Part shown: positions 7,188 through 14,828 of the stretch, one piece after another
Layout of the letters: each line of letters starts with the position of its first letter
Numbering within the stretch: position 1 is the first letter of the stretch
DNA from: a virus
IMG/VR virus record: IMGVR_UViG_3300040816_000925
Location: 1-26,093 of that record
DNA: 26,093 nucleotides
Reading direction: 5' to 3' (one strand)
Made by a program: the position numbers and the translations under genes
The notes under the pieces: generated by a model
The model's input: the letters and a program-made list of their open reading frames with translations, nothing else
What the model was told of the DNA's origin: nothing
The model's database searches: none

Positions 7188-8537
7188 CTACAGCCCTTTA
7201 ATGTCCTGTAAGAATTGGTCTTGTGGTGATGTGTCAGTCCAATAGGCAATATTGGTATGGCATTCATTTATTTCCACCTCGAGCTGTTTGACCATTTCAT
7301 CTGTCAGGCTCAAGATATTAATTCGTAACAACCTATCAATGTCACCAGAAATTGCATCCGTATTTTTATGGATCTGTACTACAACCTCATCCTTCTTTTT
7401 ATTTTTAAATTCAATTTTATTATTTAAAACAGCCTGGATAAATTGCATTTTAACATTGAGCCACCGAGCACTTTCACGTTCATTCTCTAGGTTCTGATTA
7501 ATTCTTTTCTGTAAAATACTCAACCGATAATCACAGAAGTCCTTAATCAGATCACGCTCATCAGAATATTCCTTAAGATTGCCTTGTGGTCCAATAACAG
7601 TTAGGTTCTCAGTAAACGGTTTGCTTAATTTAAACTTTGAGATGATTTGGCTATCAGTCCAATTTGCAGATGTGTTCTGTTTTAATTTGACCTCAAATTG
7701 AAAACCTTTTTTATTACAAAGATCTTCATATGAAACAATATCACCATCATCCTCGAGCTTGTCAAGAATCTTTACATACGATTCACGATCAAAGCCATAT
7801 GGAACTTCATTAATCATTATTACAGTTTTGCTCTTTTTCACAAATCGACCAAGTACTGTATGTCTGCCATCCTCTTCGTTGAATTGAACAAGACCATTAA
7901 ACTCTGGAAATGAAACAGGAATCCGCTTTTTAATTTTACCGGATTTAATATATTCCGAACAAGCCTTAATAAGTGCTTTAGGATCACGAGGTAAGATATT
8001 TGTTGCAAATCCTGTCGCAATACCTTTGGCACCATTAGCCAACACCAACGGAATTACAGGAAGATAAAACGTAGGTGGCTCATGCTCTGGATCATCGTGT
8101 TGAGGTGATAATTCCAGATCGTGAATATATTTTGTAAAGTTATTGTGCAGTCGAGTGTAAACATACCGGGCAGCACCAGCCTCTTGCACGAGTCGAGTTC
8201 CAAATGATCCTCTACCTTCGACCAGACATATGTTATTATTCCATTCAGCTGCCATTAATTGACCAGCACCTGCCGCGGAAGCTTCTCCATGGTTATAACC
8301 GTAATCTGATATAATACCAGACACAGCCGATACCTTTTTAAAGTCATTTTTAGAATTCTTAATTGATGAATACAAATAGAATCGTTGTACCGGTTTTAAT
8401 CCATCAATCATATTAGGAATTGCACGAGCTTCTACTGTGTACATGGCGAATGATTTCCACTCATTAGATGCCACCTTAGAGATAGGGTAGTCACCTTTCA
8501 TTGGTTTGTCATCAACAAAATCCAAAACACTCATCAT
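7188..8537 (-). CDS. 52: gp52-like DNA topoisomerase II medium subunit
   Basis: The GyrA/ParC-like breakage-reunion subunit, 449 aa (T4 gp52 is about 442). It shows the N-terminal winged-helix segment (ARAIPNMIDGLKPVQRFYLY, 37-56), the YNHGEASAAGA block (81-91) and the active-site region GAARYVYTRL (121-130), where Tyr125 aligns with the GyrA catalytic tyrosine. A coiled-coil region rich in Lys, Asn and Glu follows from about 330. There is no GyrA C-terminal beta-pinwheel, as in T4. It starts at ATG 8537 (a second ATG follows) with AGGA upstream and overlaps the stop of a 43-aa gene that links it to gene 39. Confidence 0.96.
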   Translation of the reverse strand: MMSVLDFVDDKPMKGDYPISKVASNEWKSFAMYTVEARAIPNMIDGLKPVQRFYLYSSIKNSKNDFKKVSAVSGIISDYGYNHGEASAAGAGQLMAAEWNNNICLVEGRGSFGTRLVQEAGAARYVYTRLHNNFTKYIHDLELSPQHDDPEHEPPTFYLPVIPLVLANGAKGIATGFATNILPRDPKALIKACSEYIKSGKIKKRIPVSFPEFNGLVQFNEEDGRHTVLGRFVKKSKTVIMINEVPYGFDRESYVKILDKLEDDGDIVSYEDLCNKKGFQFEVKLKQNTSANWTDSQIISKFKLSKPFTENLTVIGPQGNLKEYSDERDLIKDFCDYRLSILQKRINQNLENERESARWLNVKMQFIQAVLNNKIEFKNKKKDEVVVQIHKNTDAISGDIDRLLRINILSLTDEMVKQLEVEINECHTNIAYWTDTSPQDQFLQDIKGL

Positions 8538-8665
8538 TTCTCATCCTTTACTAAAAAGTTTACTTTAACAACATTGCCTTTTTGCTTTCTAATATAAAAT
8601 TCTAATCCGTGTTCCAAAAAAATCTTTTTCAGATCTGATACAGTTTTTTCGTCTGTTATTTTCAT
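8534..8665 (-). CDS. Small 43-aa protein between the topoisomerase subunits
   Basis: Found by hand translation: MKITDEKTVSDLKKIFLEHG, then a short C-terminal half that includes LEFYIRKQKG and ends VKDEK. Its ATG overlaps the gene 39 stop (ATGA) and its TGA overlaps the gene 52 ATG (ATGA), so it is stitched into the operon on both sides. The protein is basic, probably a helix followed by a beta hairpin. No family recognised. It could act as a coupling peptide or a topoisomerase accessory factor; both are guesses. Confidence 0.8.
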   Translation of the reverse strand: MKITDEKTVSDLKKIFLEHGLEFYIRKQKGNVVKVNFLVKDEK

Positions 8666-10482
8666 GCGAACATAAACTCCTTGCGCAAGCCGGCATCTTT
8701 ACCGAACATCATTTCAAAAATTTTCACATCGTCCACAGTCACTGTGTCATATGTTGGTTTATTAATTATAACGTGATACTCATCCTCCTGAAGGCTGCCG
8801 AGTCCTTTTATATAACGGTGTTTCCAACCAGCCTGATTGGCTTTAAATTCCGAAGCCTCCTCATATGTATAGAACCATTTTGTATCTTTACCTTTGGTCG
8901 ATATCATAATAGGTGTCCGTGTGATTTTAACACGCCGTTCTTGTAACAAACGCGGCCAGAACTTGTAGAAGAATGCAATCAGCAATGGTGAGATGTGACC
9001 AATTCCGTCATGGTCAGCGTCTGTGAGTGTCGCAATACTTCCATATGTCATATCATCGACACTATTTGGGTTATTAATGTCTAGCCCGAGTACAGCAACC
9101 AATTCACTCAATTCTTTATTTTTAAGTACATCAGCTGGTTTCATATCCCAGGTATTCATAATAACACCACGCAATGGAAATGCACCAACCTTATTAGGAT
9201 CACGTACCTTTAATAGGAAACCCATGGCTGAGTCACCTTCCACAATTTTGAGTGTAGCATCATCTTTATTTGCCGCAATGTGTTTCGCAACCTTGACCTT
9301 CTTAAGTTTTTTCTGAGCCATGGTTGCGGCACGTCTATCAGCTGCAATCTTCTTTGCCAATTGAGCTTCGATGATCGGATCAATGATCTCGGGTGTGTTG
9401 AGAATTTTACGAGCATAGAATACAAAGTCCTTGCACTCAGCACTCTCATAATGTTCCTTTACATTGCTCATTGGGTTCGTCAATTTTTCCTTCGTCTGTG
9501 AATCAAACTTAGGATTGACAAAGTTTCGAGAGAATAGAACAAAGGTCAAACCATTTTTAATTGTGGCTTTTACAACATCAATTTTATGTTTCTTTTTAAT
9601 CATGGTGACCAGTTCTTCAACCACACCATTTACAATATAGTCAACATATGAACCACCCTGCCGTGTATTCACACCATTGACAAAACTGTTTGATCGGAAA
9701 CCATCCTCGGATGAACCAAAGAAAAATGATACGTTATCTGATTTTTCAATTACCACGTGTTCACTGAACAGAGCAGAATATTTTTTCAGATCCGAAACTT
9801 GAATCCGACGCTTATTAAAAGAGAAACGAATTTCCGGAAACGACATTTGAAGCGATACAAGACGTTCTTCAAGTAGTTCAATCGTATCTAAAGAGTTAAT
9901 TGAATCCGTCTCAAAAAGTTCATAGTCGGGAATGAAGCAAACCTCGGTGCCACTTCCTGCCTTTTCCTTTGTTTTGACATCAATATAATTGCCCCCATCC
10001 TTACAGATGACCTCAACCATTGTTCCATTCTGCCATGTTTTACCATGGAATTTTGTGGATAAGAAATTGGTTGCGGCTGAACCGACACCGTTTGTACCGA
10101 TTGTAACTCGTTCATCATCAAAACTTGTTCCGGCATTCACCTTAGTCCATGCTGCAACTGGTCTGAGAATATTCTCTCCAGTGGTCTCGTCGTATACCTC
10201 TTCTTGAGGAATACCACGGCCGTTATCGGTTACGATGATCTTGTCATCTTCGACCGATACATTAATTTTATTAGCATATTTAAAATTGGTACGGATCGCC
10301 TCGTCGATGGCATTATCCAAAATCTCGTCAACCATCTTGGATAAGGCTGGTACATAAACCGCCTTTTTCCATTTGCCGAGAACGAACCGTTCAATTTCTT
10401 CCATCGAACTTGATCCCATGTACATGCCGATACGCTCTCGGACGTGTTGACGGGCTGTAAGTATTCTAAATTGTTCTGTCAT
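8662..10482 (-). CDS. 39: gp39-like DNA topoisomerase II large subunit (unsplit)
   Basis: A 606-aa GyrB-like subunit: GHKL ATPase domain with LDNAID (55-60), DNGRGIP (86-92) and the lid GTNGVGSAATN (129-139), a transducer domain, then TOPRIM with IVEGDSA (413-419) and DADHDG (488-493), which bind magnesium for DNA cleavage. In T4 the TOPRIM region is split between genes 39 (516 aa) and 60; here the gene is continuous, the unsplit form. Its promoter at 10513-10540 starts the leftward unit 39, 43-aa gene, 52. GAGG lies about 11 bases before the ATG. Confidence 0.96.
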   Translation of the reverse strand: MTEQFRILTARQHVRERIGMYMGSSSMEEIERFVLGKWKKAVYVPALSKMVDEILDNAIDEAIRTNFKYANKINVSVEDDKIIVTDNGRGIPQEEVYDETTGENILRPVAAWTKVNAGTSFDDERVTIGTNGVGSAATNFLSTKFHGKTWQNGTMVEVICKDGGNYIDVKTKEKAGSGTEVCFIPDYELFETDSINSLDTIELLEERLVSLQMSFPEIRFSFNKRRIQVSDLKKYSALFSEHVVIEKSDNVSFFFGSSEDGFRSNSFVNGVNTRQGGSYVDYIVNGVVEELVTMIKKKHKIDVVKATIKNGLTFVLFSRNFVNPKFDSQTKEKLTNPMSNVKEHYESAECKDFVFYARKILNTPEIIDPIIEAQLAKKIAADRRAATMAQKKLKKVKVAKHIAANKDDATLKIVEGDSAMGFLLKVRDPNKVGAFPLRGVIMNTWDMKPADVLKNKELSELVAVLGLDINNPNSVDDMTYGSIATLTDADHDGIGHISPLLIAFFYKFWPRLLQERRVKITRTPIMISTKGKDTKWFYTYEEASEFKANQAGWKHRYIKGLGSLQEDEYHVIINKPTYDTVTVDDVKIFEMMFGKDAGLRKEFMFA

Positions 10483-10512
10483 ATATCGAAAATCCTCAAT
10501 TCAACTATACCA

Positions 10513-10540
10513 TCATATCACGTCTAGCTCAAATGTCAAC
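10513..10540 (-). promoter_or_regulatory. Sigma70-type promoter for 39-52
   Basis: Minus strand GG-TTGACA (10540-10535), 16 bases, TATGAT (10518-10513). It is back to back with the plus-strand promoter at 10573-10601, the two -35 regions forming an 11-bp inverted repeat. Confidence 0.82.
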
Positions 10541-10572
10541 CACTTTTTTTTAAAAAAAATACATCTTTTTGG

Positions 10573-10601
10573 TTGACATTGATTATGTAATATGGTAGTA
10601 T
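10573..10601 (+). promoter_or_regulatory. Sigma70-type promoter for metallopeptidase gene 10633
   Basis: GG-TTGACA (10573-10578), 17 bases, TAGTAT (10596-10601), about 31 bases before the ATG. A run of T and A bases at 10544-10570 precedes it. Confidence 0.85.
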
Positions 10602-10632
10602 ATATCTATATTGTATGTAACAAGGCGAAAAA

Positions 10633-11031
10633 ATGAACCAAGTATATGTATATAGTCACAAATACAAAAGAGAAACACTCGTTGAGGACGTAACTTACTT
10701 CTGCATCAAGGAACTTTTACCTCGGTTCAGTACATTAGATATAACAATAGAGCTAAGTAGTGACATGAGATCGGATCAATTTGGTGCGGTTGTTGCCTTG
10801 GATCGCCGAGAGTTCGAGATGGAACTCTCCGATAAGCTATCAGATGATGATCTGATCTCGACCATATGCCACGAAATGGTCCATGTCAAGCAATACGTTC
10901 GGAACGAAATACCCTTGGTTGGCGGTGTAAACTATAGAACATATAAAGAGTACCAAAACCAACCTCACGAGATCGAGGCCTTTGCATTAGAGAAAATATT
11001 GGCGAAAAAATTTAAAATAAATGCAAAATAA
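10633..11031 (+). CDS. Putative zinc metallopeptidase (HExxH, minigluzincin-like) 1
   Basis: A 132-aa protein with CHEMVHVKQ (HExxH at 80-84) and a downstream PHEIEA block (111-116), where a glutamate can supply the third zinc ligand; this is the layout of single-domain gluzincin-type peptidases. There is no signal peptide, so it should act in the host cytoplasm. It resembles the 12032 gene, which has HELVHVKQ and PWEKEA in the same positions. It is driven by the promoter at 10573 with AAGG before the ATG. Its last codons lie in a 36-base repeat that contains the next promoter. The target is unknown. Confidence 0.8.
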   Translation: MNQVYVYSHKYKRETLVEDVTYFCIKELLPRFSTLDITIELSSDMRSDQFGAVVALDRREFEMELSDKLSDDDLISTICHEMVHVKQYVRNEIPLVGGVNYRTYKEYQNQPHEIEAFALEKILAKKFKINAK

Positions 11032-11040
11032 TGGTTGACA
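11005..11040 (+). repeat. Promoter-bearing intergenic repeat, copy A
   Basis: A 36-base A-rich element running from the last codons of gene 10633 to the -35 box of the next promoter. It matches 25680-25715 at 33 of 36 positions by hand alignment. See the copies at 25680 and 26067. Confidence 0.8.
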
Positions 11041-11063
11041 TATAAGGCTATATATGATAGTAT
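11035..11063 (+). promoter_or_regulatory. Sigma70-type promoter for 11092-11795
   Basis: GG-TTGACA (11035-11040), 17 bases, TAGTAT (11058-11063). Predicted transcript start near 11070, leaving a leader of about 22 bases with AAAAGGAAC before the ATG at 11092. Confidence 0.85.
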
Positions 11064-11091
11064 GGTTATATAAGGTGAAAAAAAGGAACTT

Positions 11092-11190
11092 ATGATGATT
11101 AAATCGACTTTGACTTTTATGATGACTGAAACGCTTTCAGTAGTGTTTAACCTAAGCTTTATTGCTGCAATTATTTGGGTACTAGTGTAA
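11092..11190 (+). CDS. Tiny 32-aa membrane protein
   Basis: Read by hand: MMIKSTLTFMMTETLSVVFN and then a hydrophobic stretch FIAAIIWVLV to the stop. One probable membrane helix covers roughly residues 14-32. Support comes from the strong AGGAAC ribosome site 5 bases before the ATG, a promoter just upstream, and a TAATG overlap with the next gene at 11190. Function unknown; it resembles nothing I recognise beyond being one of two tiny membrane proteins placed between metallopeptidase genes. Confidence 0.72.
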   Translation: MMIKSTLTFMMTETLSVVFNLSFIAAIIWVLV

Positions 11191-11795
11191 TGATCAAATA
11201 CGATAAAATCGAATACCAAACATATCTTCTTAAGCATAGCCGTAAGCAGAATAAAGGTGCCGTAGGTAATGATACCGAAAAAACTAAGACCTACACTGCT
11301 GAATGGAGATTTGAACAGCAGTTAGGCAATAAGATCAAAGACTTTGGTAATATTGTCGAAGCTCAAAAATATGCGACAAAGGTGGTTAAGTCCAAAACTT
11401 GGAGAAAGCTACTTGATGAAAAGGACCGTTCCTTAAGTACCGTTAACGTAGTCGCAAAGAAACGCTCCACTGGTCGTAATACAGCTGGTTGGGCACGAGG
11501 TAATACAGTCACATTGGATATGATGTGTGGGCTAGATGAATACACCTTGCTCCACGAAATGGCTCATTGCCTAGGTAACTGGCACCATGGTCGGTCATTC
11601 CGCCGGGACCTTCTGAAATTGGTCTCCCGGTTTATGGGTTCTGATGCTGCTAAGACTCTTAAAGCTTCGTTTAAGGAATCAAAATTGGCTTGTGGGGAAC
11701 CACGCAAACCTTTGTCTTTCGATGCTTGGCAGGCAGCTAGGGCCCGGGCACAACATATGTTAGATGTCTCCGGATCACCTATTAAAAAGGTATAA
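11190..11795 (+). CDS. Putative zinc metallopeptidase (HExxH...HGxxF, SprT/WLM-like)
   Basis: A 201-aa protein. LLHEMAHCLGNWHHGRSF at 120-137 gives HExxH (122-126) and a third histidine six or seven residues on (132 or 133) followed by GRSF, the arrangement of SprT/WLM-type zinc peptidases. The N-terminal 100 residues are basic and lysine-rich and may bind nucleic acid; this is inference. The ATG at 11190 is chosen over an in-frame TTG at 11175, because it overlaps the stop of the 32-aa gene (TAATG) and the TTG lies within that gene. It is not closely similar to the two neighbouring HExxH proteins. Confidence 0.82.
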   Translation: MIKYDKIEYQTYLLKHSRKQNKGAVGNDTEKTKTYTAEWRFEQQLGNKIKDFGNIVEAQKYATKVVKSKTWRKLLDEKDRSLSTVNVVAKKRSTGRNTAGWARGNTVTLDMMCGLDEYTLLHEMAHCLGNWHHGRSFRRDLLKLVSRFMGSDAAKTLKASFKESKLACGEPRKPLSFDAWQAARARAQHMLDVSGSPIKKV

Positions 11796-11816
11796 CGATA
11801 TAACAAAATGATATAA

Positions 11817-11845
11817 GGGAGGGGTTGACATTCTCCTCTCTTTTT
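11817..11845 (+). terminator. Rho-independent terminator nested in the next promoter
   Basis: Stem GGGAGGGG (11817-11824) pairs with CTCCTCTC (11833-11840) over 8 bp with two G-U pairs; the 8-base loop is TTGACATT, and five T bases follow (11841-11845). The loop contains the -35 box of the next promoter. Confidence 0.7.
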
Positions 11846-11853
11846 GATAGAAT
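11825..11853 (+). promoter_or_regulatory. Sigma70-type promoter for 11861 onward
   Basis: GG-TTGACA (11825-11830), 17 bases, TAGAAT (11848-11853). The predicted start near 11860 coincides with ATGATGATG at 11861, so a transcript from here would be nearly leaderless for the first gene. Confidence 0.82.
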
Positions 11854-11860
11854 AGGTACT

Positions 11861-12019
11861 ATGATGATGTTACTTTGGTTACCATCCATAATTCTTCTCT
11901 TCCTCGGATTTATCGTCCTTGTCGCAGGCTTTAGTATTCTCACCTCAATGGTAGTATTTGTGTGGGAACATCCCTTAATAATTCTTTTACTTGTACTTGC
12001 TATATTTTTATTACTTTAA
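11861..12019 (+). CDS. 52-aa membrane protein
   Basis: MMMLLWLPSIILLFLGFIVL and onward: two hydrophobic helices at about 4-33 and 37-52 with a short WEHP turn. The start is ATG 11861 (or one of the next two ATGs). A TTG at 11825 in the same frame is the promoter -35 box and is rejected as a start. A weak AGG sits at 11854-11856. With so short a leader the gene may be read from a leaderless mRNA or from read-through. It could be a small holin-like or membrane-targeting protein; nothing specific identifies it. Confidence 0.7.
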   Translation: MMMLLWLPSIILLFLGFIVLVAGFSILTSMVVFVWEHPLIILLLVLAIFLLL

Positions 12020-12031
12020 TAGGAACTTTAT

Positions 12032-12457
12032 ATGTACTTTGATGTTGTGACTCCCTCTGCTAAAAACGCAAATGTTGGTTTGGCTGCCTATGCTACAATG
12101 GCTAGTAACTTTTTCTGTAAACAGTTAGGTATCAATCGTTTAAAATGTCATGTCACATTAACTATGCACCAAAAGTTATATATTGATGGGAAGGGAACTG
12201 AAGGGTCTTGTGAGGCAATATCGGATAGAGTTTTTAATGTTGATGTTGCACTGTATGGTAATTGGCTGAGTACTCTTGCTCATGAATTGGTCCATGTTAA
12301 ACAATTTGCTCGTGGTGAGCTCGATGATAGAATGACTCGCTGGAAAACTAATAAATATTGCGAGAACATTGATTATTGGGATCAACCTTGGGAAAAAGAA
12401 GCCCGGCGACTCCAAACAAAATTAATGGGTGACTTTGAAAAGTTTATGATGGAGTAG
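12032..12457 (+). CDS. Putative zinc metallopeptidase (HExxH, minigluzincin-like) 2
   Basis: A 141-aa protein with LAHELVHVKQFARGE at 82-96 (HExxH at 84-88) and DQPWEKEARR at 117-126, the PWExEA-type block expected to bring the third ligand glutamate. The two blocks match those of the 10633 protein, so the pair are probably diverged duplicates flanking the different SprT-like gene. No signal peptide. AGGAAC lies 8 bases before the ATG. It is followed after 3 bases by the glycosyltransferase gene, so it shares a transcript with the sugar cluster. Confidence 0.8.
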   Translation: MYFDVVTPSAKNANVGLAAYATMASNFFCKQLGINRLKCHVTLTMHQKLYIDGKGTEGSCEAISDRVFNVDVALYGNWLSTLAHELVHVKQFARGELDDRMTRWKTNKYCENIDYWDQPWEKEARRLQTKLMGDFEKFMME

Positions 12458-12460
12458 ATA

Positions 12461-13375
12461 ATGGATATTTTTCTTTTTAATTCTAAATTAAATGAGGATT
12501 ATCTTGCTGATCTGTTTATCGGCGAAATGCTTATATCGGATAAAATTGGTAGGATATATACTAACCACCTTCCTCCTTATCTGTTTACTGATTTTAATGA
12601 AAATCGTCCTCTGTATGGTCGAGGGTTTACAGTATTTAAAAAGATGGATCCTAAGCTCAAGAACAGAGTAACAATAATTCCACACGGCCAGATTCCTGAG
12701 TTTATCCAAAGCCAGACCGCTAAAAAGATCATATACACGAGTGTTCATCGTAGGGCATTTCCAGAGAATCACCATATGGCTGATTATTTTGGGCTTGTAT
12801 CTGAAGCCTATGATAAAAAGGACATTATAGTAATTGATGGTGAGGATTATGAAACAGTTAAACACAATGTCGCCGAGCAATCAACCTATTATAAACGAGA
12901 GCTTTTAAAGCACCAGGAAACTATTGCTAGTCCTATTTCGTTTTCATTCCCTCGCTTCCATAAAAAACCAAAACTGGCGGTAAAGGAATATTTACTAGCA
13001 CCCTGTGATCCTAGGTTTAGAGCTTCATATAAGTTTAATACGGAAGAGCAATACTATTCTCAATATTCAAAGGCATTATTTGCAGTTACAAAGAAAAAAG
13101 GTGGCTGGGATTGTATGCGGCATTATGAAATACTTGCATGTAATTGTCTTCCATACTTTTTATGCATCGAAGAGAAACCAGACACGACAATGTCAACGTG
13201 GCCTATGGAATTACAATTAGCTGCAAATCATCTATACGAGAGAATGTCAAGATCTAATATAAAGGACTTTGATCTTTATGAATGGGAGACATTAAATACC
13301 AAATTTCAAAAGTGGTTTAGAGCTGAAGGACACAGCAACATATATTTAAAGGTGATAAATGAATCCAAAACTTGA
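12461..13375 (+). CDS. Putative glycosyltransferase, exostosin-like C-terminus (paralog of 14829 gene)
   Basis: A 304-aa protein. The C-terminal third contains GWDCMRHYEILACNCLPYF (215-233), which resembles the sugar-nucleotide-binding segment of GT-B/exostosin-type transferases (G-D-x-x-R-x-YE...C-x-P). STYYKREL (141-148) and LLAPCDPRF (178-186) are shared with the 14829 protein, which has the same length and order of blocks. The N-terminus begins MDIFLFNSKL like a Rossmann strand. It is probably cytoplasmic. It heads a run of sugar and methyl transfer genes. The donor and acceptor are unknown. GGAG lies 7 bases before the ATG. Confidence 0.68.
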   Translation: MDIFLFNSKLNEDYLADLFIGEMLISDKIGRIYTNHLPPYLFTDFNENRPLYGRGFTVFKKMDPKLKNRVTIIPHGQIPEFIQSQTAKKIIYTSVHRRAFPENHHMADYFGLVSEAYDKKDIIVIDGEDYETVKHNVAEQSTYYKRELLKHQETIASPISFSFPRFHKKPKLAVKEYLLAPCDPRFRASYKFNTEEQYYSQYSKALFAVTKKKGGWDCMRHYEILACNCLPYFLCIEEKPDTTMSTWPMELQLAANHLYERMSRSNIKDFDLYEWETLNTKFQKWFRAEGHSNIYLKVINESKT

Positions 13376-14192
13376 AGGCTTTCCTAGCTGTTATGTAATT
13401 AATCTTGAAGAGGCAGAAGACCGCCGAGCATATATGAAAGAGCAATTTGCCAAACACGGCATTAAAAACTATCATATAAAACAATTTAAAAGATTTGATG
13501 ACGCTAATCTGTGTGTAAAGGCACCACAAGAAGTGGTGGATGTATTAGCACTTGGTCTTACCACTTCTCATTTATTGATGATTAAATGGTGGTATGAAAA
13601 CCGCACTGAAGATGTGTGTGCTATTATGGAGGACGATTGTGATTTTGATTTAATTCAGCATTGGAACTTTAAATTTAGTGATTACATCCGACAGTTTGGA
13701 CCGCTTTGGGATGCAATACAATTGTCTGTGGTTCATGAAGGCTGGCCCGTGATGGCACCGAGAGTTCGAGATCCTTGGGATCATGGGTTGCAATGTTATA
13801 TTATTAAAAGACATTATGCCAAAAAGATTGTTGAGTATTATTTTAATCAAGGTGCCTCCAATATTATTAGTATTAGAATGGTCTGGTGTCAGCGAGAGCC
13901 GTTTATGGTTAAATTACAACCAACGCCTGAGAATATTGTATTAGGGCTAGGGCATGTATATACACATCCAATTTTTAATCATAATGTACACGATTTCAAA
14001 TCAATGAACCCGACTGATAATGTTGGTCTGGCAAAGAGACAACATGAAAACTCGGAATCAACATATGTATATGTCAAGGAATGGTGGGAAAAGATAGGAA
14101 CTAATTCTACATTGGAACAGTTATTTGATTATGAGTACTGTTGCCCAGCCCATACGAATCAAAAGTTCATGTATATACCTATTGATGTGTAA
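13359..14192 (+). CDS. GT25-family-like glycosyltransferase
   Basis: A 277-aa protein with the GT25 (LPS biosynthesis-type) pattern: N-terminal CYVINLEEAEDRRAYM (11-26), a GLTTSHLLMIKWW segment (66-78) equivalent to the family's SH motif, and AIMEDDCDF (88-96), the acidic metal/donor-binding motif. A later DPWDHGLQCYIIKRHYAKKI block fits the acceptor side. It begins inside the end of the upstream gene (17-base overlap) with AAAGGTGAT before the ATG. GT25 enzymes transfer galactose or glucose to lipooligosaccharide or protein; which applies here cannot be told. Confidence 0.8.
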   Translation: MNPKLEGFPSCYVINLEEAEDRRAYMKEQFAKHGIKNYHIKQFKRFDDANLCVKAPQEVVDVLALGLTTSHLLMIKWWYENRTEDVCAIMEDDCDFDLIQHWNFKFSDYIRQFGPLWDAIQLSVVHEGWPVMAPRVRDPWDHGLQCYIIKRHYAKKIVEYYFNQGASNIISIRMVWCQREPFMVKLQPTPENIVLGLGHVYTHPIFNHNVHDFKSMNPTDNVGLAKRQHENSESTYVYVKEWWEKIGTNSTLEQLFDYEYCCPAHTNQKFMYIPIDV

Positions 14193-14200
14193 GGATAAGA

Positions 14201-14827
14201 ATGGAATACAAGTTTACAAATAAATGGTTTAGAAACTCAACGACATTTTCCGTGTGGGAAATACTTTTACGAGAGTGGAAACCAGAGCATATTATGGAAA
14301 TAGGCTGTTACGAAGGCCAATGCACTACATATATGATAGAACAAAATGATTGGTCTGACGATGTGAAGCTTTGGGCAGTTGATACCTGGGAAGGTAGCAT
14401 GGAACACACTGATGTAAATATGAGTGATGTTGAAAAGCGATTTGATTCAAATATAAAATTGGCCAAAACAAAAGCAAAACGAAGCACCCAGATTATTAAA
14501 GAAAAGACATATTCCCACCGGCTTATGAGTGCTATGATGGATAGATATGAAGGCAAGTTTGATTTGATTTATGTCGATGGGTCACATACAGCACCTGATG
14601 TTTTGCTAGACGCTACACTCGCCTTTAAACTCATTCGCCCTGGTGGTGTAATTATATTCGATGACTGGCATTGGAAGCCTTGGAACGACGAGCGATTTGA
14701 TAATCCCAATAATACACCTAAAGTTGCTATTGATACATTTGTAAATATACATTGGGACAAATTGAGTGTAATTAATATCGGAAACAAAACTGCATTAGAT
14801 CAACTGTTTATTAAAAAGAATATGTAA
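14201..14827 (+). CDS. Class I SAM-dependent methyltransferase
   Basis: A 208-aa Rossmann-fold methyltransferase of the Methyltransf_24 type. Motif I is IMEIGCYEGQ (31-40), the acidic end of strand 2 is AVDTWEGS (59-66), strand 4 is DLIYVDGSH (121-129) and PGGVIIFDDW follows at 147-156. Its place between glycosyltransferases suggests O-methylation of a sugar, but small-molecule or nucleotide targets cannot be excluded. AAGGAT precedes the ATG by 5 bases; the gap to the next gene is one base. Confidence 0.85.
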   Translation: MEYKFTNKWFRNSTTFSVWEILLREWKPEHIMEIGCYEGQCTTYMIEQNDWSDDVKLWAVDTWEGSMEHTDVNMSDVEKRFDSNIKLAKTKAKRSTQIIKEKTYSHRLMSAMMDRYEGKFDLIYVDGSHTAPDVLLDATLAFKLIRPGGVIIFDDWHWKPWNDERFDNPNNTPKVAIDTFVNIHWDKLSVINIGNKTALDQLFIKKNM

Positions 14828-14828
14828 A

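Noticed and set aside
7176-7200. Hairpin AAGGGC/GCCCTT at the end of gene 52 as a terminator
   Set aside because: Only 6 bp with a 10-base loop and no T run after it on the minus strand.
11825-11860. TTG start for the 52-aa membrane protein
   Set aside because: The TTG is the -35 box of a promoter; the transcript starts after it.
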